Positions 27,183 to 34,635 of a stretch of 64,000 nucleotides of DNA are shown here, piece by piece; position 1 is the stretch's first letter, and each line of letters opens with the position of its first letter. The translations under genes were made by a program, and so were the position numbers. Below the pieces are notes generated by a model. The model saw only the letters and a program-made list of their open reading frames with translations, had not been told where the DNA came from and searched no databases. The stretch covers positions 310,001 to 374,000 of the forward strand of contig CAKPXP010000001.1 in assembly GCA_934202005.1 (NCBI GenBank), given 5' to 3'. The DNA comes from an uncultured Selenomonas sp. (lineage in GTDB: Bacteria > Bacillota > Negativicutes > Selenomonadales > Selenomonadaceae).

Positions 27183-27380
27183 ATGGTGAAGATCAACGGT
27201 GAGCCGCAGGATGCGGCGGGGCAGAGCATCGCGGTGTATCTCGAGGCCGCAGGCTATGACAGCCGCGCGGTCGCGGTGGAGTACAACGAGGCGATTTTGT
27301 CGAAGGCGCAGTATGCAGCGACGCAGCTCGCCGACGGCGATGTCGTGGAGATTGTCTGTTTCATGGGCGGCGGCTGCTGA
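27183..27380 (+). CDS. thiS: Thiamin sulfur carrier protein ThiS
   Basis: A 65-residue ubiquitin-like carrier whose C-terminal glycine becomes a thiocarboxylate and gives sulfur to the thiazole ring. KINGEP and the acidic ADGDVVEIV strand fit ThiS. The chain ends MGGGC, with a cysteine after the glycines, whereas the active form must end in Gly-Gly. Some trimming may therefore be needed; a JAMM protease is encoded 4 kb downstream. GGGAGGAAGG precedes ATG 27183. First gene under the TPP riboswitch. Confidence 0.9.
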   Translation: MVKINGEPQDAAGQSIAVYLEAAGYDSRAVAVEYNEAILSKAQYAATQLADGDVVEIVCFMGGGC

Positions 27381-27419
27381 GTCGCTGCCAGTTACTGAAG
27401 AGAGAAAGGAAGCAATGGT

Positions 27420-28199
27420 ATGGCGCAGAATGAGGAAGACCTGCTGGAACTTGGCGGACGGAAATTCGCTTCGCGGTTCATTCTTGGCTCGGGGAAATAC
27501 TCCTTGCAGCTCATCGAGGCGGCCGTGCGCGATGCGGGCGCCGAGATCGTGACGGTGGCCGTGCGGCGCGCGAACACGAAGGAGCATGAGAACATCCTCG
27601 ACTACATCCCGAAGCAGGTGACGCTGCTGCCGAATACGTCGGGCGCGCGCACGGCGGAGGAGGCCGTGCGCATCGCGCATCTCGCGCGGGAGCTCGGCTG
27701 CGGCGATTTCGTGAAGATCGAGATCATGCGCGACTCGAAGTATCTGCTGCCGGATAACGAGGCGACGGTGCGGGCGACGGAGCAGCTTGCCAAGGAGGGC
27801 TTCATCGTTCTGCCGTATATGTATCCTGACCTCAATACGGCGCGCGACCTCGTAGACGCCGGCGCAGCCGCTGTCATGCCGCTCGCCGCGCCCATCGGTT
27901 CGAACAAGGGGCTCGTGACAAAGGAGTTCATCCAGATCCTCATCGACGAGATCGACCTGCCCATCATCGTCGATGCGGGCATCGGCAGTCCCGCGCAGGC
28001 CTGCGAGGCGATGCAGATGGGTGCAGCCGCCGTTATGGCGAATACGGCGCTCGCGACGGCGGGCAATCTGCCGCTCATGGCGGCGGCGTTCCAGGGCGCG
28101 ATCGCCGCGGGGCGCAAGGCGTACCGCGCGGGTCTCGGCCGTGTGCTCGCGCGCGGCGCGGCCGCCTCGGATCCCCTCACGGGCTTCCTGCGGGACTGA
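27420..28199 (+). CDS. thiG: Thiazole synthase ThiG
   Basis: A 259-residue TIM-barrel enzyme that builds thiazole phosphate from DXP, ThiS thiocarboxylate and dehydroglycine. [67 protein letters not shown] and [19 protein letters not shown] match the family along its whole length. The start ATG 27420 follows AAAGGA. It lies between thiS and thiH. Confidence 0.96.
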   Translation: MAQNEEDLLELGGRKFASRFILGSGKYSLQLIEAAVRDAGAEIVTVAVRRANTKEHENILDYIPKQVTLLPNTSGARTAEEAVRIAHLARELGCGDFVKIEIMRDSKYLLPDNEATVRATEQLAKEGFIVLPYMYPDLNTARDLVDAGAAAVMPLAAPIGSNKGLVTKEFIQILIDEIDLPIIVDAGIGSPAQACEAMQMGAAAVMANTALATAGNLPLMAAAFQGAIAAGRKAYRAGLGRVLARGAAASDPLTGFLRD

Positions 28200-28211
28200 G
28201 GGGGCGAGGAG

Positions 28212-29471
28212 ATGAGCGAAAAGGAAAACAATTTCTTCGTCGACTCGGCGAAGCTCAGCGAGAAAGCACTCGCAAAGAAGCACCGCCTGGAAAACGATCC
28301 GTCATGCCGCAGGGATCCGATGGAATATTTCCCGGACATGGAGCAGATCACCTCGGATGTGCGCGAGAAAGTCATCGCGCAGATGGAATCCTATGATGAG
28401 TCGCGTTATACAGCGGTCGACGTGCGGCGCGCGCTCGATCATGAGCGCTGCAGCATCGAGGACTTCAAGGCGCTGCTCTCGCGCGCGGCCGCGCCGTTCC
28501 TCGAAGAGATGGCGCAGCGCGCGCGGCGCGAGACGAGCCGCCATTTCGGCAATACGGTCTATCTCTTCACGCCGCTCTACATCGCGAACTACTGCGAGAA
28601 TTACTGCGTCTACTGCGGTTTCAACTGCTACAACGATATCGAGCGCCTGCAGCTCACGCCGGAGCAGGTCGCGCACGAGATGAAGGTCATCGCCGAGAGC
28701 GGCATGGAGGAGATCCTCATCCTCACAGGCGAGAGCAAGACGAAGAGCGACGTCCATTACATCGGTGAGGCCTGCAAGCTCGCGCGGAAGTATTTCAAGA
28801 ACGTCGGACTCGAGGTCTATCCGATGAATACGGAGGACTATCGGTACCTGCACGCGTGCGGCGCGGACTATGTGACGGTGTTCCAGGAGACGTACGACCT
28901 CAAGAAATACGAGACGCTGCATCTCCTCGGGCACAAGCGCGTCTGGCCGTATCGGTTCGAGGCGCAGGAGCGCGCGCTCCGGGGCGGCATGCGCGGCGTG
29001 GGATTCTCCGCGCTGCTCGGGCTCTCGGACTACCACAAGGACGCGCTCGCGACGGCGCTCCACGTCTACTACCTGCAGCGCAAATACCCGCAGGCGGAGT
29101 TCTCGCTCTCATGCCCGCGCCTGCGCCCCATCATCAACAATGAGAAGATCAATCCGCTCGATGTGAGCGAGAAGGTGCTCTGCCAGATCCTCTGCGCGTA
29201 CCGCATCTTCCTGCCCTATATCGGCATCACGGTGTCCTCGCGCGAAAATGCGCGCTTCCGTAACGGCATCGCGAAGATCTGCGCGACGAAGATCTCGGCG
29301 GGTGTCTCGACGGGCATCGGCGACCATGAGGAGAAATACACGGGCAGGGATACGGGCAAGACGGGCGACGAGCAGTTCGAGATCTCCGACACGCGCAGCA
29401 TCCGCAGCATGTACGGCGATATGGAGCGCGAGGGACTGCAGCCGGTGCTCAATGACTACCTCTATGTCTGA
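28212..29471 (+). CDS. thiH: 2-iminoacetate synthase ThiH (radical SAM)
   Basis: A 419-residue radical SAM enzyme that cleaves tyrosine to dehydroglycine for thiazole synthesis. The cluster cysteines are C128, C132 and C135 in CENYCVYC, preceded by LFTPLYIANY. ILILTGESKTKSDVHYIGEA and the GLSDYHKDALATALHVYYLQ stretch are typical of ThiH. It is the anaerobic route, in contrast to the oxygen-dependent ThiO. ATG 28212 follows GAGGAG, and the gene overlaps the next one by 8 bases. Confidence 0.96.
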   Translation: MSEKENNFFVDSAKLSEKALAKKHRLENDPSCRRDPMEYFPDMEQITSDVREKVIAQMESYDESRYTAVDVRRALDHERCSIEDFKALLSRAAAPFLEEMAQRARRETSRHFGNTVYLFTPLYIANYCENYCVYCGFNCYNDIERLQLTPEQVAHEMKVIAESGMEEILILTGESKTKSDVHYIGEACKLARKYFKNVGLEVYPMNTEDYRYLHACGADYVTVFQETYDLKKYETLHLLGHKRVWPYRFEAQERALRGGMRGVGFSALLGLSDYHKDALATALHVYYLQRKYPQAEFSLSCPRLRPIINNEKINPLDVSEKVLCQILCAYRIFLPYIGITVSSRENARFRNGIAKICATKISAGVSTGIGDHEEKYTGRDTGKTGDEQFEISDTRSIRSMYGDMEREGLQPVLNDYLYV

Positions 29472-30204
29472 TCTGCGGCAGGCGTTCCCTGCGTCGCGTG
29501 AGGCAGAGCTCTCCCGCGTCCTCTGCATCACGAACCGCCATCTCGTCGCGGACGGCGCGTCTCTGACGGAGGCGGCTGCTGGCAGCGCTGGCGGGCGGGA
29601 GTGCGCGGGCGGCGCGGCAGAAAAAGGCGCACTCCTCGCGGGCGCGGAGGACTGGACGCCGTTTTTGCGGCGCATGGCGCTTGTCGTACGTGCGCGCCCG
29701 CGCGCCGTCGTTCTGCGTGAGAAGGATTTATCTCCGAATGCCTACGAGCGGCTTGCGCGGGAGGTGCTCACTCTCTGCCGCGGCGCCGGTGTGCCGTGCT
29801 TCCTCCATACGCATGCGGCACTCGCGCTACGGCTTGCGGCCGCGGGCCTGCATCTGCCGCTCGCGCTGCTCCGGGAGCTTCCGCTCGCGCAGCGGCAGCG
29901 CTTCGCTTTGCTCGGGGCGTCGTGCCACTCCGTTGAGGATGTGCGCGCGGCGGAGCGGCTCGGCTGCAGCTATGTGACGCTCGGCCACGTCTACGCGACC
30001 GCGTGCAAGCCGGGCCTGCCGCCGCGCGGGCGGGATCTTTTGCGGCGCGCCTGCGCGGCGGCGCGGATTCCCGTCTACGCCATCGGCGGTATCACGCCTG
30101 CGCGCCTCGCGGAGGTGTGCGCGGACGGGGCGGCGGGCGCCTGCGTGATGAGCGGCCTCATGCGCGGCTCTGACTGGATTCCTGGAATTGAGAAAATCTG
30201 TTGA
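29464..30204 (+). CDS. tenI: Thiazole tautomerase TenI (ThiE-like fold)
   Basis: A 246-residue TIM-barrel protein of the ThiE/TenI family. VTLGHVYATACKPGLPPRG matches the TenI signature (GHVFxTxCKxGL..RG in Bacillus), including the catalytic histidine of GHV, and YAIGGITPARL with CVMSGL completes it. ThiE normally has a GPIFPTxTK-type loop here, so tautomerase is favoured over thiamin phosphate synthase. A low-complexity Gly/Ala stretch (about 38-60) interrupts the N-terminal part. ATG 29464 overlaps thiH; ATG 29452 is also possible. Confidence 0.78.
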   Translation: MSDLRQAFPASREAELSRVLCITNRHLVADGASLTEAAAGSAGGRECAGGAAEKGALLAGAEDWTPFLRRMALVVRARPRAVVLREKDLSPNAYERLAREVLTLCRGAGVPCFLHTHAALALRLAAAGLHLPLALLRELPLAQRQRFALLGASCHSVEDVRAAERLGCSYVTLGHVYATACKPGLPPRGRDLLRRACAAARIPVYAIGGITPARLAEVCADGAAGACVMSGLMRGSDWIPGIEKIC

Positions 30205-30229
30205 CATTTCCCGGCGGCTGCTCTATAAT
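30201..30229 (+). promoter_or_regulatory. Consensus promoter of the sulfur-carrier operon
   Basis: TTGACA (30201-30206), 17 bases, TATAAT (30224-30229): a perfect sigma-A promoter starting inside the tenI stop codon. Such strength suggests that control is by a repressor or by the leader. Confidence 0.92.
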
Positions 30230-30236
30230 GTCAGTA

Positions 30237-30252
30237 ATGTTTTAGAAAACAT
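30237..30252 (+). promoter_or_regulatory. Palindrome at the predicted transcription start, candidate operator
   Basis: ATGTTTTAGAAAACAT is a perfect inverted repeat (7-base arms, 2-base centre) starting 8 bases after the -10 box. Its place suits a repressor site. It does not match the CymR or Rex consensus I know. Confidence 0.5.
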
Positions 30253-30300
30253 ATTGTTATTATATGATTGAACGGTCCGCCGTAGGTCATTCGACAGCGA

Positions 30301-30366
30301 AAGCCTGCGGGAAGCGTGGGGAGCGTGGCAGAAGTGTCTGCTCCTTGGCTTTCCGCGGGCTTTTTT
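30301..30366 (+). terminator. Leader terminator (attenuator candidate) upstream of the sulfur-carrier operon
   Basis: AAGCCTGCGGGAAGC (30301-30315) pairs with GCTTTCCGCGGGCTT (30348-30362) with two G-T pairs and runs into TTTTTT. A GGAGC/GCTCC stem extends it inside. It lies about 65 bases after the transcript start and 90 before the first gene. A second stem, CGGGGC with GCCCCG, spans the region between it and the ribosome binding site. Confidence 0.8.
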
Positions 30367-30456
30367 GCGTAGCGGGGCGCGAGAGAAGACGCCACAGCCG
30401 GTGGACGCGACGCGCTTTGCCGCCCCGTCGGCAGAGGATAGCGAGGAGGATATAAG

Positions 30457-30666
30457 ATGAAACTGACTGTCAATGGAGAACCACTGGAAATCGAGAAACC
30501 CATCAATGTCAAGGAACTGCTCGTCGTCGCCAAGGCCGAGCAGCCGGAATATGTGACCGTAGAGCTCAACGGGGAGTTCGTCGACCACTCCGGTTTTGAG
30601 TCGATGCTCGTGAAGGACGGCGACACGGTGGAGTTCCTGTATTTCATGGGAGGCGGTGCGAGATGA
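30457..30666 (+). CDS. ThiS-like sulfur carrier protein (HcyS/CysO-type)
   Basis: A 69-residue ubiquitin-like carrier. KLTVNGEPLEI and KDGDTVEFLYF match ThiS/MoaD. The chain ends MGGGAR, so Ala-Arg must be removed to expose the diglycine. A JAMM protease that could do so is encoded two genes on. Together with the activator, sulfite reductase and MetY-like enzyme, this points to a carrier that delivers sulfide for homocysteine or cysteine synthesis, as in the HcyS system known from Wolinella, and not only for thiamin. AGGAGG precedes ATG 30457; the next gene overlaps by 4 bases. Confidence 0.82.
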   Translation: MKLTVNGEPLEIEKPINVKELLVVAKAEQPEYVTVELNGEFVDHSGFESMLVKDGDTVEFLYFMGGGAR

Positions 30667-31481
30667 GCAGCCTGACGAACGAACAGCTCGAACGGTATTC
30701 CCGCCATATCATCCTCCAGCAGGTCGGCGGCAAGGGCCAGGAGAAGATCCTCGGCAGCAAGGTGCTCGTCATCGGCACGGGCGGCCTCGGCGCGCCGGCC
30801 GCGATGTATCTCGCCGCGGCCGGCGTCGGCACCATCGGTCTCGTGGACTTCGATGTCGTCGACCTCTCGAACCTCCAGCGCCAGATCATCCACCAGACGG
30901 CGGATGTCGGCAAGCCGAAGGTCGATTCCGGACGGGAGACCATCGAGGCGATGAATCCGGACGTCGATGTGCATACGTATAATGAGCTCGTGACCTCGGC
31001 GAACATCCGCGACATCATCCGCGATCAGGACTACGACTTCATCATCGACGGCACGGACAACTTCCCCGCGAAGTTCCTCATCAACGACGCCTGCGTCTTT
31101 GAGAAGAAGCCCTTCGTCCACGCGGGCATCATCCGCTTCCAGGGACAGCTCATGACGTATGTGCCGGGTGCGGGGCCGTGCTACCGCTGCGTGTTCAAGA
31201 CGATGCCGCCGAAGGATGCCGTGCCGACGTGTCGGCAGGCGGGCGTTCTCGGCGTCATGGGCGGCATCATCGGCACGCTGCAGGCGACGGAGGCGCTCAA
31301 GTACATCCTCGGCGTCGGCGAGCTGCTCACGGGATATCTGCTGACGTACGACGCGCTCACGATGAAGTTCCGCAAGGTGAAGCTCCCGCGCGATCCGCAC
31401 TGCGCGATCTGCGGCGACCATCCGACGATCACGGAACTCATCGATTACGAGCAGCCGGCCTGCGATCTCAGAAAGCATTGA
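30663..31481 (+). CDS. ThiF/MoeB/HesA-family adenylyltransferase (sulfur carrier activating)
   Basis: A 272-residue E1-like enzyme that adenylates the C-terminal glycine of a sulfur carrier. The ATP site is LVIGTGGLGAPAAMYLAAAG; D-rich GTDNFPAKFLIND and the PTCRQAGVLG region with a conserved cysteine follow. Two zinc CxxC pairs are visible, CYRC and CAIC. It overlaps the carrier gene (ATGA), strongly suggesting that they work together. No ThiF is present in the thi operon just upstream, so it may activate ThiS too. MoeB is the nearest alternative, but no moaD or other molybdopterin gene is nearby. Confidence 0.88.
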   Translation: MSSLTNEQLERYSRHIILQQVGGKGQEKILGSKVLVIGTGGLGAPAAMYLAAAGVGTIGLVDFDVVDLSNLQRQIIHQTADVGKPKVDSGRETIEAMNPDVDVHTYNELVTSANIRDIIRDQDYDFIIDGTDNFPAKFLINDACVFEKKPFVHAGIIRFQGQLMTYVPGAGPCYRCVFKTMPPKDAVPTCRQAGVLGVMGGIIGTLQATEALKYILGVGELLTGYLLTYDALTMKFRKVKLPRDPHCAICGDHPTITELIDYEQPACDLRKH

Positions 31482-31491
31482 GGAGGGCGCT

Positions 31492-31905
31492 ATGGTCATC
31501 GAATTGAAACTCGCGGACTATCTGGAGATGGTTCGCCACGCCCGCGCGCTCGCGCCCATCGAGGACTGCGGCCTTCTGGGCGGCACAGTCGCAGACGGCG
31601 TCAAGACCGTGGAGAAGGTGTATTACCTCACGAACACCGACCACAGCGAGGAGCATTTCACCCTCGACCCGAAGGAGCAGTTCGCGGCGGTGAAGGAGAT
31701 GCGGGCGAATGGCTGGCAGCTGCTCGGCAACTGGCACAGCCATCCCGCGAGCCCCTCGCGCCCGAGCGAGGAGGACAAGCGGCTCGCGTTTGACAGCAAG
31801 GCGAGCTATTTCATCCTCTCACTGCATGGCGGTGAGCCCGTGCTGAACAGCTTCCATGTGAGCAGGGAGAAGGAAGTCACGAAAGAGGATCTGAGAATCA
31901 GGTAA
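31492..31905 (+). CDS. JAMM/MPN+ metallopeptidase (HcyD/Mec-like)
   Basis: A 137-residue zinc peptidase of the Mov34/MPN/PAD-1 family. E24 in IEDCGLLGG and NWHSHPASPSRPSEED (HxHP...S..D) make a complete JAMM site. Relatives trim the C-terminus of sulfur carriers or release amino acids made on them (Mec in the CysO system). Here the carriers end in GGGAR and GGGC, an obvious substrate. AGGAGGGCG precedes ATG 31492. The next gene begins 40 bases on. Confidence 0.88.
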   Translation: MVIELKLADYLEMVRHARALAPIEDCGLLGGTVADGVKTVEKVYYLTNTDHSEEHFTLDPKEQFAAVKEMRANGWQLLGNWHSHPASPSRPSEEDKRLAFDSKASYFILSLHGGEPVLNSFHVSREKEVTKEDLRIR

Positions 31906-31945
31906 AGAGCGGGGCCGGGGACTCCGGCCACAGGAGGAGAGCAAG

Positions 31946-32806
31946 ATGGCAGTAGATTATAAAGCACTCAAGAAGGGCGGCCTCATGCGCCAGCGGCAGA
32001 AGGATTGTTTCTCGATGCGCCTGAAATCCGTCGGCGGCCATTTCACCGCGGGGCAGCTCGCGACCGTGCAGCAGGTGGCGGAGAAGTACGGCAAAGGGTA
32101 TGTGCATCTCACGAGCCGGCAGGGCATCGAGATTCCGTACATCAAGCTGCAGGAGATCGACGAGGTCAAGGAAGTCCTCAAGAAGGGCGGCGTCGAGGTC
32201 GGCGTTTGCGGGCCGCGTGTGCGCACCATCACGGCCTGCCAGGGGGCGGCGACCTGTCCGTCAGGTCTCATCGACACGGTGAAGCTCGCCAATGAGTTCG
32301 ACCGCCGCTACGGCGGGAAGGAGCTGCCGCACAAGTTCAAGTTCGGTTTTACGGGCTGTCACAACAACTGCCTCAAGGCGGAGGAGAACGACCTCGGCGT
32401 CAAGGGCGGCGTGCTGCCGAAATGGGAGGCGGCGAGCTGCATGTACTGCGGCGTCTGCGAGGCTGTCTGCCCGGAGAAAGCCATCCGCGTGGACAAGGAA
32501 AAGAAGGCGCTCGCCTTTGACCAAGAGTCTTGCGTCTACTGCGGCAAATGTCTCAAGAGCTGCCCGACGGATGCCTGGACGGGAGAGAACGGCTTCGTCA
32601 TTTCCTTCGGCGGGCTCTACGGCAACCGCATCGCCATCGGCCGCCATTTTCTGCCCATCGTCTTCGACGAGGCCAAGGTCTACGAGATCGTCGACGTCAC
32701 GCTGAAGTTCTTCGAGGAGAATGCAAAGCCGAGCGAGCGCTTCGCGAACTGCCTCGACCGTGTGGGCTGGGATGTATTCGAGAAGAAAGTGGAGGAAGTC
32801 TTATGA
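31946..32806 (+). CDS. Siroheme sulfite/nitrite reductase with inserted two-cluster ferredoxin domain
   Basis: A 286-residue short reductase. The N-terminal ferredoxin-like half has HLTSRQGIEIPYI. The siroheme/4Fe-4S site is TACQGAATCPSG and GFTGCHNNCLKAEENDLG, giving the C-x5-C and C-x3-C ligands. An inserted domain carries CMYCGVCEAVCP and CVYCGKCLKSCP, two more 4Fe-4S clusters. It resembles the AsrC type and should make sulfide from sulfite. In this operon sulfide would go to the carrier. It overlaps the TusA-like gene (ATGA). Confidence 0.86.
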   Translation: MAVDYKALKKGGLMRQRQKDCFSMRLKSVGGHFTAGQLATVQQVAEKYGKGYVHLTSRQGIEIPYIKLQEIDEVKEVLKKGGVEVGVCGPRVRTITACQGAATCPSGLIDTVKLANEFDRRYGGKELPHKFKFGFTGCHNNCLKAEENDLGVKGGVLPKWEAASCMYCGVCEAVCPEKAIRVDKEKKALAFDQESCVYCGKCLKSCPTDAWTGENGFVISFGGLYGNRIAIGRHFLPIVFDEAKVYEIVDVTLKFFEENAKPSERFANCLDRVGWDVFEKKVEEVL

Positions 32807-33051
32807 GTGAGAAGCACACAGATGCCGCCATCGACATCACGGATGTCGTCTGCCCTATCACGTTCGTCAAGGTGAAGGTCGCGCTCGAGGATCTCGCGGA
32901 CGGGCAGACGCTCGCCGTGCACCTGAATGACGGCGAGCCCATCCAGAACGTGCCGCGCAGCCTCAAGGACGAGGGGCACAAGGTGCTCTCCGTTGACCAA
33001 AATGCGGACGGCACGTATGACCTCGTCGTGGAAAAGGGTGGTCTCGCATGA
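32803..33051 (+). CDS. TusA/SirA-like sulfurtransferase
   Basis: An 82-residue protein with the TusA fold. DITDVVCPITFVKVKVAL carries the conserved cysteine, but the usual CPxP is CPIT. LADGQTLAVHLNDGEPIQNVP and the last strand YDLVVEKG follow the family. TusA-like proteins carry persulfide sulfur between enzymes in the cytoplasm. The gene overlaps both neighbours by 4 bases, so the reductase, this protein and the MetY-like enzyme are probably made together. ATG 32803 has GGAGG 8 bases upstream. The frame is open further upstream only as a shadow of the reductase gene. Confidence 0.82.
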   Translation: MSEKHTDAAIDITDVVCPITFVKVKVALEDLADGQTLAVHLNDGEPIQNVPRSLKDEGHKVLSVDQNADGTYDLVVEKGGLA

Positions 33052-34268
33052 GATTCACCACGCGGCTCCTGCACGAGGCGTTCGCGCCGGACGCGGCGAC
33101 GGGGGCGACGACGCAGCCGCTCTACCAGACCTCGGCGTTCTATCAGCCGACGGCGGAGGAGATGGCGCGCGTCTTCGCGGGCCGCAAGCCGGGCTTCGTC
33201 TACACGCGTGTGAACAACCCGACTGTCGCGCGCTTCGAGCAGCGCGTGAATGCGCTCGAGGGCGGCGTTGGCGCCGTGGCCTGCGCATCCGGCATGGCGG
33301 CTGCATCGCATGCCGTGCTCAACATTCTCTCGCAGGGCGATGAGATCCTCGCATCGGGCGGACTCTACGGCGGCACGAGCTCGCTCTTTCGCGATTTCGC
33401 GAGCTACGGCATCGGCGTGCGCTACGCGGCGGGCGGCAGCGTGGCGGATTTCCGCGCGGCGCTCACGGAGCGCACGCGGCTCATCTACATCGAGACCATC
33501 GGCAATCCGAAGCTCGACGTCGTCGACATCGCGGCGCTCTCTGAGCTCGCGCACGCGCACGGCGTACCGCTCTTCGTCGACAATACGGTGACGACGCCGT
33601 ACCTCTGCCAGCCGCTCGCGCTCGGCGCCGATGTCGTCATCCACTCGACGTCCAAGGCACTCAATGGCAACGGCAACTCCATCGGCGGCATCGTCGTCTC
33701 GGGCGGCAAGTTCCGCTGGGATGCGGCGCGTTTCCCGAAGCTCAGGGAGTATCCGTTCGGGCCCATGAGCTATCTCGTCCGCCTGCGCCTGCGCATGGTG
33801 ACGGACTACGGCGGCTGCATGGCGCCGTTCAACGCGTATCTCACGGGCATCGGGCTCGATACGCTCGCGCTGCGCCTCGACCGCATCACGGCGAACGCGC
33901 TTTCGCTCGCCACGTTCTTCGCGGCGCGCGGGGAGCGCGTGAATTACCCCGGTCTGCCGGAGCATCCCTCGCATGCACTCGCGGCGCGCCAGTTCGGCGG
34001 GCGCTACGGCGCGATGCTCACGCTGCGTCTCGGCACACGGAAGCGCGCGTTCCGTTTCATCGATGCGCTGCACTACGCGCTCAATGTCTCGAACATCGGC
34101 GACGCGCGCACGCTCGTGATCCATCCGGCTTCGACGATCTTCCTCCACGCGAGCGAGGAGGAAAAGGCGAATGCCGGCGTCACGGACGATCTCGTGCGGA
34201 TCAATGTGGGATTGGAAGATATCGAGGATCTGCAGGAGGATTTCGCGCAGGCGCTCGACGCGCGCTGA
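33048..34268 (+). CDS. O-acetylhomoserine sulfhydrylase-like PLP enzyme (MetY family)
   Basis: A 406-residue Cys/Met metabolism PLP enzyme. TQPLYQTSAFYQ, YTRVNNPTVARFEQRV, YIETIGNPKLDVVDI and STSKALNGNGNSIGG (with the PLP lysine) place it with O-acetylhomoserine (thiol)-lyases; cystathionine gamma-synthase or methionine gamma-lyase are less likely. With a carrier thiocarboxylate as sulfur donor it would make homocysteine, as MetY does with HcyS in Wolinella. It is the last gene of the operon and is followed by a strong terminator. Confidence 0.86.
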   Translation: MRFTTRLLHEAFAPDAATGATTQPLYQTSAFYQPTAEEMARVFAGRKPGFVYTRVNNPTVARFEQRVNALEGGVGAVACASGMAAASHAVLNILSQGDEILASGGLYGGTSSLFRDFASYGIGVRYAAGGSVADFRAALTERTRLIYIETIGNPKLDVVDIAALSELAHAHGVPLFVDNTVTTPYLCQPLALGADVVIHSTSKALNGNGNSIGGIVVSGGKFRWDAARFPKLREYPFGPMSYLVRLRLRMVTDYGGCMAPFNAYLTGIGLDTLALRLDRITANALSLATFFAARGERVNYPGLPEHPSHALAARQFGGRYGAMLTLRLGTRKRAFRFIDALHYALNVSNIGDARTLVIHPASTIFLHASEEEKANAGVTDDLVRINVGLEDIEDLQEDFAQALDAR

Positions 34269-34301
34269 ACGCGAAGCCGTGAAAACAGCGTTGTTTGGCG
34301 G

Positions 34302-34346
34302 GCGCCCCGCGCATGAAGAAGGCTCACGCGCGGGGCGCTTTTTCTT
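34302..34346 (+). terminator. Terminator of the sulfur-carrier operon
   Basis: GCGCCCCGCGC (34302-34312) pairs perfectly with GCGCGGGGCGC (34328-34338), then TTTTTCTTT. Confidence 0.93.
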
Positions 34347-34390
34347 TGTCCGGGGCGTGTCACTGTACCGTTGCCCCGCAGGAAAACGTG

Positions 34391-34450
34391 TCTTTTACTG
34401 CAAGGACGATGCATAATGTCCGCGAAGCGGACGTTTGTGCATGTAGCTTT
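34391..34450 (+). repeat. Dispersed intergenic repeat, copy B (H1 hairpin only)
   Basis: The 34269-34635 gap has no gene. TTTTACTGCAAGGACGATGC leads into GTCCGC-GAA-GCGGAC (34418-34432) and GTTTGTGCATG. Compared with copy A the stem has G-C in place of A-T, and the outer arm reads ATGCA/TGCAT in place of CGCAC/GTGCG, both compensatory. The H2 hairpin is absent. Confidence 0.75.
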
Positions 34451-34495
34451 GTGCGCTCGTTACGTGCGCGGCGGGAAAATATTGAAGCCGATGCC

Positions 34496-34524
34496 TTGCA
34501 GAACCAGGTGTTTTTTTATACAAT
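34496..34524 (+). promoter_or_regulatory. Possible promoter before the YhcH-family gene
   Basis: TTGCAG (34496-34501), 17 bases, TACAAT (34519-34524). A perfect palindrome, AGCGCTT/AAGCGCT (34531-34548), lies at the predicted start and could be an operator. Confidence 0.55.
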
Positions 34525-34542
34525 TAAGGGAGCGCTTAAGAA

Positions 34543-34610
34543 AGCGCTGGTGAAATGAGGTGCGCCGGACTTTTCTGGGCACAGCATGCATCAGCGCTGC
34601 GCAAGGCGTA
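34543..34610 (+). repeat. Possible decayed left part of the MITE-like element
   Basis: GCTGGTGAAATGAGGTGC agrees at 16 of 18 bases with the left end of the full element at 39137. A short GCGCTGCGCAAGGCGTAACAG stretch downstream also looks related. No right end is visible. Confidence 0.4.
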
Positions 34611-34635
34611 ACAGTAGAGGAAGAGGGGCGTTTTC

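Noticed and set aside
30230..30366. S-box (SAM) riboswitch or T-box leader before the sulfur operon
   Set aside because: Neither the S-box core GAGGGA/GGCCC features nor the T-box AGGGTGG motif is present, although the promoter-terminator layout is similar.
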